64,000 nucleotides of DNA from WHSW01 sp963767285 (GCA_963767285.1 CAVYDJ010000001.1:434001-498000), one strand, 5' to 3'; counted from the stretch's first letter, positions 7,424 to 16,611 are shown. Notes: generated from the sequence alone by a model not told the origin. Numbers and translations: made by a program.

Positions 7424-10333
7424 ATGGCCAAGGTTGCGGAGCAACTCGTCGGACGCTCGGCGGAGGTCGGCTCGCTCGAGCATGCCTTGGCCGATCTGGA
7501 GTCTGGGGAGGCGGCCTACGTTGCGCTCATCGGCGAGCCGGGGATCGGTAAAACCCGCCTGCTCGCGGAGCTGTGCGCACGTGGCGACGAGCGCGGCTGC
7601 ATCGTCCTTGCCGGCAGCGCCTCCGAGCTCGAATCCGACCTTCCCTTCGCGGTCTTCGTCGACGCCCTCGACGAGTACGTCGCCGGACTCGACCCCGGGC
7701 GGCTGGCGACCATCGAGGACGAGGTCGGCGCCGAGCTGGCACAGGTCCTGCCCTCGCTTTCTGGACTGGCCCGCGAGGGCGCGCCATCGCTGCAGGACGA
7801 GCGCTACAGGGCGCATCGCGCGATCCGCGAGCTGCTGGAGCGGATCGCCGCCACCAAGCCGCTGTTGGTGGTGCTTGATGACGTCCACTGGGCGGACCCG
7901 GCCTCGGTCGAGCTCGTTGGCGCTCTGCTGCGGCGTCCCCCGTCGGCGGCCGTTCTGATGGTCGTCGCCGCGAGGCCCCGCCAGCTGCCCGAGCGACTCG
8001 CGACCGCGCTCGAGCGCGCCGAGGTAGCGGGCCGGCTGTCGTCACTGGAGCTTGGCGTCCTGGAGCGGGAGGAGGTCGCGGCGCTTCTCGGTCGGGACTT
8101 CGATCCCGAGATCGCCGACCAGCTCTACGAGGAGAGCGGGGGAAACCCGTTCTATCTCGAGCAGCTCGCCCGCTCGCCCGGGCCGGCGGCGGGGATCGCG
8201 ACAGCGGATGACCTCGGGCTCGGGGATCTTCAGGTCCCCCCGGCGGTGGTCCGCGCGCTGGGGGAGGAGATCGCCGGTCTCTCCGAGCCGACTCGGATCG
8301 TGCTCCAGGGCGCCGCTGTCGCCGGCGACCCGTTCGAGCCCGAGCTCGCCACCGCGGCGGCGGCGGTCGAGGAGGAGGCCGCGATTGCAGCGATCGACGA
8401 GCTGCTCGAGCTCGAGCTGGTGCGCAGGACCCGCGTCCCGCGCCGTTTCCGCTTCCGCCACCCACTCGTGCGCCGCGCGGTCTACGAGGGCGCTCCCGCC
8501 GGCTGGGTGCTCGGCGCGCACGAGCGCTGCGCCGAGGCGCTTGCAGAGCGCGGCGCGTCCGCGGCCACCCGCGCGCACCACATCGAGTACGCGGCCCGCC
8601 CCGGCGACATGGCCGCCTTCGAGGCCCTTTGCGAGGCGGCACAGGCAGCGGCCACCCGGGCGCCCGCGAGCGCCGCGCGCTGGCTCGGCGCCGCCCTTCG
8701 CTTGCTTCCCGACGACTCCCCGCCCGAACAGCGTGTCGGCGTGCTGCTCGCCCGAGCTCAGGCGCTCGCGGCGACCGGCAGGCTCGAGGAGAGCCGCGAC
8801 GCCCTGCTCGAGAGCATCGCGCTCGTTCCCGCGACCGCCGTTGAGATGCGGGTCATGCTGACGGTCGGCTGCGCCGGCACCGAGCACATGCTCGGCCGCT
8901 ACCGCGAGGCCCGCGACCGGATCACGACCGCGCTGCGCGAGCTCCCGGACGCGCAGGGACGCGAGGCGGTTTCGCTGCGGGTCGTGCTCGCCTTCGACGG
9001 TCTCTTCAACGGCGATCTCGAGGCGATGCGAGAGGCAGCGGCGAACGCGCTGGAGGTCGCGAGGCCGCTGGACGAGCGGCGGCTGACCGCGATGGCGGCG
9101 GCCGTGTTCACCCTGGCCTGCGCCTGGGGCGGAGAGGTCGAGGAGGCCGAGACCGCCCGCAAGGAGGCGGCCGAGTTGATCGAGGCGATGTCCGACGAGG
9201 ATCTCGCGGGCAGCATCGACGCATCCGCCCATCTCGCGGCGGCCGAGATCTACCTCGACCGCTACGAGGAGGCCGAGGCGCATGCCGGGCGTGCGCTCAC
9301 GGTGGCCCGCGCGACCGGGCAGCAGTTCCCGACCCTCGTCCCGACCCTGGCCACGGCCTACTTCGTTCGCGGCAGAATTGCCGACTCCACGCAGGTGATC
9401 GAGGGGGCGATCGAGGCGGCGCGACTCTCGAACAACGTCCAGGATCTCGCCTGGCGGCTGCACATCCTCTCGAGCGCCGCGCTCGCCGCGGGAGACCTCG
9501 CGGCAGCGCGGGAGACCGCCGCCGAGGCCGTGGAGCTGACTCGGGCCGTGGACGAGAGCTTTGTCTCCGCCTATCCAGCGTTCGCGCTGGCCTCGGCGCG
9601 ACATGCTTCGGGCGACCCGGCAGGGGCCGTGGAGATCCTGATCGCACGGGCGGGTGGCGACGACCTGGTGTTGATCCCCGGCGTCTGGAGAGTCGCAGCA
9701 CTCGAGTTGCTCGCGCGCTGCCAGCTCGAGCTCGGCGATCCCGAGGCAGCCGGCTTGGCAGCAGACCGAGCCAAGGCGGGCGCCGCACGACTGGCGCTGC
9801 CGATGGCCACCGCATGGGCGGCGCGGGCCGATGCGGCGATCGCTCTCGACGCGGGGGACGCGAGCACGGCGGTTGAGCGAGCGCGAACCGCGACGGGCGC
9901 GGCGGAGCAGGCGGGCGCTGTGATCGAATCGGCGCTCTCGCGCACCTTGCTTGGCCTGGCGCTGGCGCGGGATGGTGACGACAAGCTCTCCGCGACCGAG
10001 CTCAAACGTGCCGCCGCCGACCTAGACGCATGCGGCGCGGTTCGCTTTCGGGACGCGGCGGAGCAGGAGTTGCGCAAGCAGGGCCACCGGATCCACCGCC
10101 AGACCCCCGGTGGCGAGCCGGGTGCAACCGGGGTACCGTCGCTGACCGGGCGCGAACTCGAGGTCGCGAGGCTCGTCGTCGATCGCAAGACGAATGCCGA
10201 GATCGCCGACGAGCTGTTTCTGAGCGTGAAGACGATCGAGAGTCACATGCGCAACTTGTTCCGCAAGCTCGATGTCTCCTCGCGGGTCGAGGTGGCGCGC
10301 ACGGTCGAGCGCGCGGACGGTGGCGCCCCGTAG
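7424..10333 (+). CDS. Large ATP-binding LuxR-family (LAL-type) transcriptional regulator
   Basis: A 969-aa regulator. The N-terminal AAA/STAND ATPase has Walker A GEPGIGKTR (residues about 37-45) and Walker B LLVVLDDVHWAD (about 147-158), with VGRSAEV at the start typical of LAL proteins. A long helical, TPR-like middle (about 380-880) follows. The C-terminal LuxR helix-turn-helix comprises LTGRELEVARLVVDRKTNAE, SVKTIESHMRNLFRKL (last 70 residues). ATG 7424 is chosen over an upstream in-frame GTG because CAAGGA lies 9-10 nt before it and homology begins here. Such proteins are ATP- and ligand-dependent activators. The shared 102-bp divergent region with the efflux operon suggests it controls that operon. 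Confidence 0.92.
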   Translation: MAKVAEQLVGRSAEVGSLEHALADLESGEAAYVALIGEPGIGKTRLLAELCARGDERGCIVLAGSASELESDLPFAVFVDALDEYVAGLDPGRLATIEDEVGAELAQVLPSLSGLAREGAPSLQDERYRAHRAIRELLERIAATKPLLVVLDDVHWADPASVELVGALLRRPPSAAVLMVVAARPRQLPERLATALERAEVAGRLSSLELGVLEREEVAALLGRDFDPEIADQLYEESGGNPFYLEQLARSPGPAAGIATADDLGLGDLQVPPAVVRALGEEIAGLSEPTRIVLQGAAVAGDPFEPELATAAAAVEEEAAIAAIDELLELELVRRTRVPRRFRFRHPLVRRAVYEGAPAGWVLGAHERCAEALAERGASAATRAHHIEYAARPGDMAAFEALCEAAQAAATRAPASAARWLGAALRLLPDDSPPEQRVGVLLARAQALAATGRLEESRDALLESIALVPATAVEMRVMLTVGCAGTEHMLGRYREARDRITTALRELPDAQGREAVSLRVVLAFDGLFNGDLEAMREAAANALEVARPLDERRLTAMAAAVFTLACAWGGEVEEAETARKEAAELIEAMSDEDLAGSIDASAHLAAAEIYLDRYEEAEAHAGRALTVARATGQQFPTLVPTLATAYFVRGRIADSTQVIEGAIEAARLSNNVQDLAWRLHILSSAALAAGDLAAARETAAEAVELTRAVDESFVSAYPAFALASARHASGDPAGAVEILIARAGGDDLVLIPGVWRVAALELLARCQLELGDPEAAGLAADRAKAGAARLALPMATAWAARADAAIALDAGDASTAVERARTATGAAEQAGAVIESALSRTLLGLALARDGDDKLSATELKRAAADLDACGAVRFRDAAEQELRKQGHRIHRQTPGGEPGATGVPSLTGRELEVARLVVDRKTNAEIADELFLSVKTIESHMRNLFRKLDVSSRVEVARTVERADGGAP

Positions 10334-10400
10334 CTTGCACGCGCTCGTGCCACCGCTTCGCTGCCCCTCCGCGCGAGCAACAGAAGCCGCACCTTCGACG

Positions 10401-10517
10401 CATAACGGTTTTCGAGACCGCCGCGATTCTGGCGTTCTGCCTGCAAATCAACATGACTGCGCCTCGTGTGCGCGCGTGTGCGCGCCAGCATCGAGGGTTC
10501 GAATCCCTCCCCCTCCG
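10401..10517. repeat. Scrambled tRNA-Ser(CGA) fragments
   Basis: Bases 10401-10424 are an exact 24-base inverted copy of the anticodon arm of the tRNA-Ser(CGA) gene (5050-5073). Bases 10489-10517 are an exact 29-base direct copy of its T arm, 3' acceptor strand and discriminator (5088-5116). Upstream, 10353-10370 read on the minus strand resembles the 5' acceptor and D arm (GGAGGGG then AGCGG), less exactly. The pieces are in the wrong order and orientation to make a tRNA. They mark a rearranged duplication that brackets 5117-10517 with the intact gene. Confidence 0.8.
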
Positions 10518-10530
10518 CTGAGTCGCCCGG

Positions 10531-12288
10531 TCAACAGCCGGCGGGCGCCGAGCCGAGCGGGCTGGCGGTGTCGAGCGCACCGCCGGCGGTGACGACGCGC
10601 CCCGGCGCCGGGCCGGCCGGATCGCCCCACCAGGCGTTCGCGGCGCTGACGTCGTAACCGATGACCGCCGCGGCAAGCGAGCCGCCGTCGAGGCAGACGC
10701 CGCCGGCTGAGCCGAGCGCGCCGCCGCCGAGGTCGATCACGGCCTCGCCCGTCGAGCCGAGCTCCTCGACGGTCAGGTTGGCAGGGGTCGACGCCGTGCC
10801 CTGGCTGTCGGAGAGGTCCGTGCTCTCGACTCTCACCGCCAGTCGCCCGAGCTGCGTGAGGTTGCCGATCCGCAGGTTCCCAGCCTGGTTGCCGGTGATG
10901 CGGGAGCCGGCGATGTCCGCCGACAGCTCGGTCGTCGGGCCCTGTCCGTTGGCGACCGCGGAGCCGAGGGTGAGCCCGTTGTTCGCGCAATCGGTCAGCG
11001 TGGTGTCACGCAGCACCAGGTCGACGGCGTTGCCGGCGCCGCCGCTCGCCGCTATCAGGCAGTCGCCGTTGTTGCCGGGGATGATCACGGTGTCGCCGGA
11101 GCCGGAGCCGGCGAAGCCCGTGGATGCGGTGGCGACCACGTCCGTTAGCCGCAGGCTCAGGCGCGCGTTCGTGCCGAGCGCGAGCTGCTCGATCACATCG
11201 CCGGGCGGGCCGGAGAACGTGCTGTCGCTGACCTCGACCGACGCCCGCGCCCCGTCATCCATGCTGACGAACTCGAGCCCGTTGGCCGAGAACCCGCCGC
11301 GGCCCGGGGTGTGGGTGTAGGTGTTCCGGGTCACCGACGCCCGCAGGCGCGACGGCCCGACGGGGTTGATGAAAACGCCCTCGCTGTCGGCGCCCTCGGG
11401 ACCGGTGCCGGCATCCTCGTCGTTGCCGAGCCCGCTCTGGCTGTTGCGATCCACGCGGGCGACCAGGTGGCTCCGCTCACGCGTCTGCAGGCCGATCGCA
11501 AGGATCGACTCCAGCCCTTCGCCCTGGCGCAGGTCGGCGATCCGGTTGTCCCGGATCAGCGCCCGCACCCGCGCGTCCCCCGACGCCCGGACGTCGATCC
11601 CGTCGCCGCAGTCGGCGTCGTGGACGCGGTTGCCCCTGACCGTGACGCGGCTGCGGCCGTGTGAGGCGTCGACCATGATTCCCGCCCAGCCGTTGCTCAG
11701 GCCCTCGCTGATCGGGACCCCGGCGCCGGGCACTGTCGTGGGCACGTTGAACGGGGGGATGTGGAAGCCGTGGGCGCAGGAGGCGTTGAACCCCGAGATG
11801 TCGTTGCCGGCAACGACGACCCGGCTGACGTCAGCGCCATAGACCGCGCCGCGCTGCGCTCCGGCGATCACGAGATTGCGCACCGTGGTGCCGCGGGCAA
11901 GGCGCACCGCGTCGCCGTTGAGGCGATCGGTCCCGGTATTGGTGAGTCGCGGCGCCCGGTCCTCCGCCCGACTGGTGGCCACCGATCTGCCCGCGCCGAT
12001 CAGGCGCTGGCCGCGCTTGAGCCTGATCCCTCCGTCGAGCGCCCCGGCGGATCCGGGGGCGCGCAGGACGACGATGCGATCACCCGGCTTCGAGGCGGTC
12101 TCCACCTCTACCAGGTGCCCGAACGGCGAGTCACGCGTGCCATCGCCGTTCGCATCCGCCCCAGCACGGACGAACCAGGTTTGCGCTCGCTGCTCGCGGT
12201 CTGCAGTCGCAGTCGCCGCGAACCCCGCCGAGGCGGTCGCTGCCGCGACGAGCAGCCCACCGATCAGCCCCCACCGAAACCCGGTCAT
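10531..12288 (-). CDS. Secreted right-handed parallel beta-helix protein
   Basis: A 585-aa exported protein. The signal peptide spans about residues 1-30. The next segment (TWFVRAGADANGDGTRDSPF) is the usual entry to a DUF1565-like beta-helix. The rest is a series of Asn/Gly/Val-rich rungs (VRNLVIAGA, VVVAGNDISGF, VTVRGNRVHDADCGDGIDV and others) typical of PbH1 repeats found in polysaccharide lyases and adhesins. No catalytic lyase signature is recognisable, so binding or degradation of glycans is only a possibility. It is transcribed away from the scrambled tRNA fragments and divergently from the dehydrogenase gene, 56 bp apart. Confidence 0.78.
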   Translation of the reverse strand: MTGFRWGLIGGLLVAAATASAGFAATATADREQRAQTWFVRAGADANGDGTRDSPFGHLVEVETASKPGDRIVVLRAPGSAGALDGGIRLKRGQRLIGAGRSVATSRAEDRAPRLTNTGTDRLNGDAVRLARGTTVRNLVIAGAQRGAVYGADVSRVVVAGNDISGFNASCAHGFHIPPFNVPTTVPGAGVPISEGLSNGWAGIMVDASHGRSRVTVRGNRVHDADCGDGIDVRASGDARVRALIRDNRIADLRQGEGLESILAIGLQTRERSHLVARVDRNSQSGLGNDEDAGTGPEGADSEGVFINPVGPSRLRASVTRNTYTHTPGRGGFSANGLEFVSMDDGARASVEVSDSTFSGPPGDVIEQLALGTNARLSLRLTDVVATASTGFAGSGSGDTVIIPGNNGDCLIAASGGAGNAVDLVLRDTTLTDCANNGLTLGSAVANGQGPTTELSADIAGSRITGNQAGNLRIGNLTQLGRLAVRVESTDLSDSQGTASTPANLTVEELGSTGEAVIDLGGGALGSAGGVCLDGGSLAAAVIGYDVSAANAWWGDPAGPAPGRVVTAGGALDTASPLGSAPAGC

Positions 12289-12344
12289 CGCTCAACTCTC
12301 GCAGGACCTCGCGACCGCCGCGCCGGGCGTAGGCTTCGGAGCGG

Positions 12345-13508
12345 ATGAAGGCCGTCGTCTGCGAGAGCGCCGAGCTCGGTGTCGCCGAGGTCGACGACCC
12401 GGTACCGGGCAAGGGGCACGCCCTGCTGCAGACATTGCGCTGCGGGATCTGCGGCTCGGACCTCCACGCCCGCCACGGGACCGACGATTGGGCCGAGATG
12501 GCGGTCCGGGGCAACTACCACCGCTTCGGCCGCTCGCACGAGCGGATCGTCTTCGGCCACGAGTTCTGCGGCGAGGTCGCCGAGTACGGGCCCGGCTCGC
12601 GCCGCGACGTGCCGACCGGGACGCCGGTGGTCGCCCTGCCGCTGCTGCGCAACGGCGACCACATCGACCCCATCGGACTCTCGTCGCACGCGCCCGGTGG
12701 CTACGCGGAGCAGGTGCTGGTCCAGGAGTCGCTGATGTTCCCGGTCCCGAACGGCCTCCCGCCCGAGGTCGCGACGCTGACCGAGCCGATGGCCGTCGGG
12801 TGGCACGCCGTCCGCCGCGCCGAGGTCCGCAAGAAGACGGTGAGCGTCGTGGTCGGTTGCGGGCCCGTCGGGCTCGCGGTGATCCTCTTCCTCAAAGCGC
12901 AGGGCGTCCGCACCGTGATCGCCAGCGACTTCTCGCCCGCTCGTCGCGACCTCGCGAGCCGGTGCGGCGCCGACATCGTGGTCGACCCGGCCGAGGACTC
13001 ACCGTACGAGCGGCTCCGCGGCCGCGACCTGCTCGAGGACATGCCGTCGGCGCTCGAACTCGCGGTCGGCTCAGTCGAGAAGCTCGATCGGCTTCCGGTG
13101 AACTGGTGGCACGTCTGGCGGCTGGGGGAGAGGCTGGGTCTCGCCGAGCCGAAGCATCCGGTGATCTTCGAATGCGTCGGCGTACCCGGGGTGATCGATC
13201 AGATCATCGACGCGGCACCGCTCTTCTCGCGGGTCATCGTGGTCGGCGTGTGCGTCGGCCCCGACACGTTCACCCCTGCGATGGCGATCAACAAGGAGAT
13301 CGACCTGCGCTTCGTGGTCGCCTACACGCCGCTCGAGTTCCGCGACACCCTCCGCATGCTCGCCGAGGGCAAGGTCGACCCGAGCCCCCTGGTCACCGGC
13401 AGCGTGGGCCTCGAGGGTGTCGATGCCGCCTTCACCGCGCTGGCGGATCCGGAGCGGCACGCGAAGATCCTCGTCGACCCACGCAGCCAGGCGATCGAGC
13501 CGATCTAG
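12345..13508 (+). CDS. Zinc-type alcohol dehydrogenase (MDR family) lacking the structural zinc
   Basis: A 387-aa medium-chain dehydrogenase/reductase. Catalytic-zinc ligands are in CGICGSDLH (about residues 37-45) and GHEFCGEV (about 73-80); the Rossmann NAD(P) motif is VVGCGPVGLA near residue 170. The four-cysteine structural zinc lobe of classical enzymes is absent: the segment after GHEFCGEV has no cysteines. An insertion of about 40 residues (roughly 225-265, SVEKLDRLPVNWWHVW) is unusual. Homologues oxidise secondary alcohols or act on threonine- or sorbitol-like substrates; this one is unassigned. A TAGGCT hexamer at 12330-12335 lies 9 nt before the ATG. Its stop codon overlaps that of the convergent SRPBCC gene within CTAG. 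Confidence 0.88.
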   Translation: MKAVVCESAELGVAEVDDPVPGKGHALLQTLRCGICGSDLHARHGTDDWAEMAVRGNYHRFGRSHERIVFGHEFCGEVAEYGPGSRRDVPTGTPVVALPLLRNGDHIDPIGLSSHAPGGYAEQVLVQESLMFPVPNGLPPEVATLTEPMAVGWHAVRRAEVRKKTVSVVVGCGPVGLAVILFLKAQGVRTVIASDFSPARRDLASRCGADIVVDPAEDSPYERLRGRDLLEDMPSALELAVGSVEKLDRLPVNWWHVWRLGERLGLAEPKHPVIFECVGVPGVIDQIIDAAPLFSRVIVVGVCVGPDTFTPAMAINKEIDLRFVVAYTPLEFRDTLRMLAEGKVDPSPLVTGSVGLEGVDAAFTALADPERHAKILVDPRSQAIEPI

Positions 13509-13999
13509 CCGGCGTCCGCGTACTGCAGCGAGCCCGGCGTGTCGAGCAGCTCGCCGGTCTCGAGCAGCGTCTTGAGGCCGGAGAGGATCATCGGCCAGCC
13601 GCCGTACAGCTCGCTGTTCGCGTCCGGGCCGAGGCCGGAGTGGGTGACGGTCAGCCGGCAGGAGGTGCCGACCGGCTCGATCTCCCAGGTCACGGTGCTC
13701 TGTCCTTCCGCCTTGACCTCGTCGCTCCACGTCGCGGTGAAGGTCTGCACGAGCAGCCGGGGCGGGTCGACCTCGAGGTTCTCGCCCTCCGAGATCGCAA
13801 ACCCGGACGCGTGCTGCGCCTCGTAGCGCGACCCGGGCGTCCAATCCGACTCGACCCCGGTCCCGAACGAGTACTTCGCCCGCAGGCCCGGATCCGTGAT
13901 CGCTTCCCAGAGCTTCTCCGGGGTGGTCTTGATGTAGACCTCGAACACCTTCTCGTCGGCGGCCGCCGTCCACGGTCGCTTCCCTGTGCCTTCCGTCAC
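13505..13999 (-). CDS. SRPBCC/AHSA1-domain protein, partner of the ArsR regulator
   Basis: A 164-aa cytoplasmic protein of the START/Bet v1-like AHSA1 family (EVYIKTTPEKLWEAITDP at the N-terminus, then TVTWEIEPVGTSCRLTVTHS and a final helix GWPMILSGLKTLLETG), with a hydrophobic ligand cavity expected. GTG 13999 is chosen because it overlaps the upstream ArsR stop in GTGA, implying translational coupling; a longer frame would run deep into the ArsR gene. ArsR-AHSA1 pairs are common in actinobacteria and are thought to respond to small hydrophobic molecules. The adjacent divergent MMPL exporter gives a possible output. Confidence 0.88.
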   Translation of the reverse strand: MTEGTGKRPWTAAADEKVFEVYIKTTPEKLWEAITDPGLRAKYSFGTGVESDWTPGSRYEAQHASGFAISEGENLEVDPPRLLVQTFTATWSDEVKAEGQSTVTWEIEPVGTSCRLTVTHSGLGPDANSELYGGWPMILSGLKTLLETGELLDTPGSLQYADAG

Positions 14000-14304
14000 T
14001 GTTCCTCCAGTTCTCGCTTGAGCCCGCTGAGCGCGGCGGCCCAGGGCTCGGCGTATTTGCTCACCCACCGGTCGTGGACGAGCCTGATCGGGACGGGGTT
14101 GAGGAAGTGGAGCTTCTCGCGGCCACGTCGTTTCGTGGTCACCAGATTCGCCTCCTCGAGCACCCGCAGGTGCTTCATCACCCCGAAGCGGGTCATCGGC
14201 AGCCGCTGCTCCAGCGCGCTCAGCGACTGCCCGTCGCGCTCATAGAGCGCGTCGAGCAGGCTGCGTCGCGTCGCGTCGGCGAGTGCCTTGAAGACCGCGT
14301 CCAT
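13996..14304 (-). CDS. ArsR-family winged-helix regulator
   Basis: A 102-aa DNA-binding repressor (MDAVFKALADATRRSLLDAL, then LSALEQRLPMTRFGVMKHLRVLEEANLVTTKRRGREKLHFLNP). The core motif is the winged helix. No cysteine-based metal site is present, so it belongs with the non-metal ArsR regulators that pair with AHSA1 proteins. It is the first gene of a coupled two-gene operon. The start has no Shine-Dalgarno; TATTAT at 14317-14312 sits 7 nt upstream, pointing to a leaderless message, and the palindrome at 14319-14334 lies directly upstream of that -10, ideal for autorepression. Confidence 0.92.
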   Translation of the reverse strand: MDAVFKALADATRRSLLDALYERDGQSLSALEQRLPMTRFGVMKHLRVLEEANLVTTKRRGREKLHFLNPVPIRLVHDRWVSKYAEPWAAALSGLKRELEEQ

Positions 14305-14318
14305 GGCCCGGATAATAG

Positions 14319-14334
14319 GTGACTAATTAGTCAC
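14319..14334. promoter_or_regulatory. Perfect 16-bp palindrome, probable ArsR operator
   Basis: GTGACTAATTAGTCAC is a perfect palindrome in the 30-bp gap between the divergent ArsR (start 14304) and MMPL (start 14335) genes. It abuts the MMPL ATG and the TATTAT -10 of arsR, and is strikingly AT-rich for this genome. Binding would block both promoters. Confidence 0.75.
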
Positions 14335-16599
14335 ATGTCAAGTTCGAATAGCGAATCACGCGCCGGTCACACAACGAGCGGGAGCGGCTCGTTACCCTCG
14401 GCGGCCGTGAGAGCTCTCGCCTCCTTCGTCAGCGGCCGCCGGACCAAGTGGGTCGTCCTCGGGATCTGGATCGTCGTGTTCGCGGCACTGATGCCGCTCG
14501 GCGCCAAGCTGGCCGACGAGACCGAGGACGACACCACCTCGTTCCTGCCCGCGAGCGCCGAGTCGACGGAGGTCGTCAAGACCCTCGACGAGGACTTCTC
14601 CAGCGGCGAGACGACCCAGGGGCTGATCGTCTACCAGCGCGACGGCGGGCTGATCGAGGCCGACAAGGAGAAGATCGCCGCCGACGCGGAGGCGCTCGAC
14701 GAGCTTTCCGAGTCCGAGCTGCCGCTGACCCGCCCGCCGCTGGTCCCGTTCGCGCCGGGCTCGCCTCCCGACCTTGCCGCCCCCGACGAGGACCTCGCCT
14801 ACACCGTGCTCACCGTGCCGACGGACTTCGAGCAGCAGGCCGACTGGGGCGAGAACGTTCGCGACGTGGTTGGGAACGAGGCCGACGGGATGGGGATCTA
14901 CGTCACCGGTGACCTCGGCTTCTCCGCCGACTCCGAGGAGGTCTTCGCGGATTTCGACATCAAGCTGCTGTTGGCGACGACCCTCCTGGTGCTCTTCCTG
15001 CTCGGCGCGATCTACCGCGCCGTTCTGGTCGCGCTGACCCCGTTGATCGTCGTCTTCTTCGCCTACACGGTGGCGACCGCGTTCGTCTACCTGGCGGCGA
15101 AGTCGGGGGCGACGGTCTCCTCGAACGGGACCTCGATCCTGATCGTGCTGATGTTCGGGGTGGGGACCGACTACTGCCTGTTGTTGGTCTCGCGATACCG
15201 CGAGGAGCTCAGGCGAATCCAGGACAAGCACGACGCGATGGCGCGGGCCGTGCGGCGGACCGGGCCGACGATCCTCGCCAGCGGGCTCACCGTCTCGCTG
15301 GCGATGCTGACCCTCACCCTCGCCGACGCGAAGCTGACCTCGACCCTCGGGCCGGTCGCTGCGATCGGCGTCGCCTCCGGCATGGTCGCCGGACTGACGC
15401 TGCTGCCGGCGCTGCTGACGATCTTCGGCCGCCGCGGCTTCTGGCCTCGTCGCGGCGTCGTCGAGTACGACCCCGAGCACGCCGAAGAGGCCGAGCGGGC
15501 CGGCGCCTGGAGGCGGTTCGGCGACAAGGTCCTGAAGCACCCGGGCCCGGCGCTGGCGGTGACGATGATCGCGTTCATCGCAGGCGCCCTCGGCCTGCTG
15601 GCCTACAAGGTCGACTACTCGACCACGACCTTCTTCAAGAAGTCCGTTGAGTCGGTTGAGGGGTTCAAGCTGCTCGAGCAGGAGCTCCCGGCCGGCGTGC
15701 TGTTCCCGACCACGATCATCGTCGAACGCGAGGACGGGCAGATCAACGCGCTCGAGGTGAACGCCGTCGCGCGCCAGGCCGCTTCGGTGGACGGGGTCGC
15801 ATCGGCGACTCCGACCCCGGCGTCCGACCCGTCCGCCGGCTCGGAGCTTGAGGTCTCCGAGAACGGCACGATGGCGACGATCACGGTCATTCTCGAGGGC
15901 GACCCGTTCACGAAGTCTGCATTCAGCGTCGTGCCCGAGATTCGCGAAGCCGTAGGTGACCTCGGTCCTGGGCTGAGCGCACTGGTCGGCGGCGGCTCGG
16001 CGACCCAGTACGACTTCGACCAGGCGATCGAAAGCGACCTGAAGCTGATCGCCCCGATCGCTCTGCTCGTGATCGCGCTGATCCTGGCGATCCTGCTGCG
16101 CGCGATCGTCGCCCCGCTGGTGCTGATCGCCAGCGTCATCCTTTCGTTCCTCTGCACGCTCGGGCTCTCGATCCTGTTCATCCGATTCGTGGTCGGCGAC
16201 GAGGGCTTCGACGCCTCGATCCCGACCTTCGCCTTCATCTTCCTGGTCGCGCTCGGGATCGACTACACGATCTTCCTGATGGCGCGCGTGCGCGAGGAGG
16301 CGCGCACGCACGGCACCCGCGAGGGCATGCTGCGGGCGATCGCGGCCACCGGACCGGTGATCACCAGCGCCGGCGTGATCCTCGCCGGGACCTTCTCGGT
16401 GCTGATGACCCTGCCGGTCACCTACACGTTCGATCTCGGATTCATGGTCGCGCTCGGAATCCTCCTCGACACCTTCATCGTCCGGACGATCATGGTCCCG
16501 GCCGCCGTCGAGCTGCTCGGCGACAAGATCTGGTGGCCGTCGACGGCCCAGGGCGCCGGGATCCTGCACGAGGAGACCGAGGTCGCCGAGCCGAAGTAG
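14335..16599 (+). CDS. MMPL/RND-superfamily membrane exporter
   Basis: A 754-aa exporter with two RND halves. Each has a large extracytoplasmic loop and a helix bundle with the charged helix-4 signatures FGVGTDYCLLLVSRYREEL (first half) and VALGIDYTIFLMARVREEA (second half), carrying the proton-relay Asp-Tyr pairs. MMPL proteins export lipids, siderophores or drugs using the proton gradient. ATG 14335 directly follows the palindrome and has no Shine-Dalgarno; ACTAAT/TAATTA within the palindrome could serve as a leaderless -10. An alternative GTG at 14407 would remove a polar 24-residue leader. Regulation by the divergent ArsR is likely. Confidence 0.9.
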   Translation: MSSSNSESRAGHTTSGSGSLPSAAVRALASFVSGRRTKWVVLGIWIVVFAALMPLGAKLADETEDDTTSFLPASAESTEVVKTLDEDFSSGETTQGLIVYQRDGGLIEADKEKIAADAEALDELSESELPLTRPPLVPFAPGSPPDLAAPDEDLAYTVLTVPTDFEQQADWGENVRDVVGNEADGMGIYVTGDLGFSADSEEVFADFDIKLLLATTLLVLFLLGAIYRAVLVALTPLIVVFFAYTVATAFVYLAAKSGATVSSNGTSILIVLMFGVGTDYCLLLVSRYREELRRIQDKHDAMARAVRRTGPTILASGLTVSLAMLTLTLADAKLTSTLGPVAAIGVASGMVAGLTLLPALLTIFGRRGFWPRRGVVEYDPEHAEEAERAGAWRRFGDKVLKHPGPALAVTMIAFIAGALGLLAYKVDYSTTTFFKKSVESVEGFKLLEQELPAGVLFPTTIIVEREDGQINALEVNAVARQAASVDGVASATPTPASDPSAGSELEVSENGTMATITVILEGDPFTKSAFSVVPEIREAVGDLGPGLSALVGGGSATQYDFDQAIESDLKLIAPIALLVIALILAILLRAIVAPLVLIASVILSFLCTLGLSILFIRFVVGDEGFDASIPTFAFIFLVALGIDYTIFLMARVREEARTHGTREGMLRAIAATGPVITSAGVILAGTFSVLMTLPVTYTFDLGFMVALGILLDTFIVRTIMVPAAVELLGDKIWWPSTAQGAGILHEETEVAEPK

Positions 16600-16611
16600 G
16601 GTTCCCCGGCG

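Noticed and set aside
10401..10517. A second functional or permuted tRNA-Ser
   Set aside because: The anticodon arm is on the opposite strand from the T arm and acceptor 3' strand, and no matched acceptor pair exists; it cannot fold as a tRNA.
5117..10530. Active integrative element
   Set aside because: No integrase, relaxase, excisionase or phage gene between the tRNA and its fragments; only a relic boundary can be argued.
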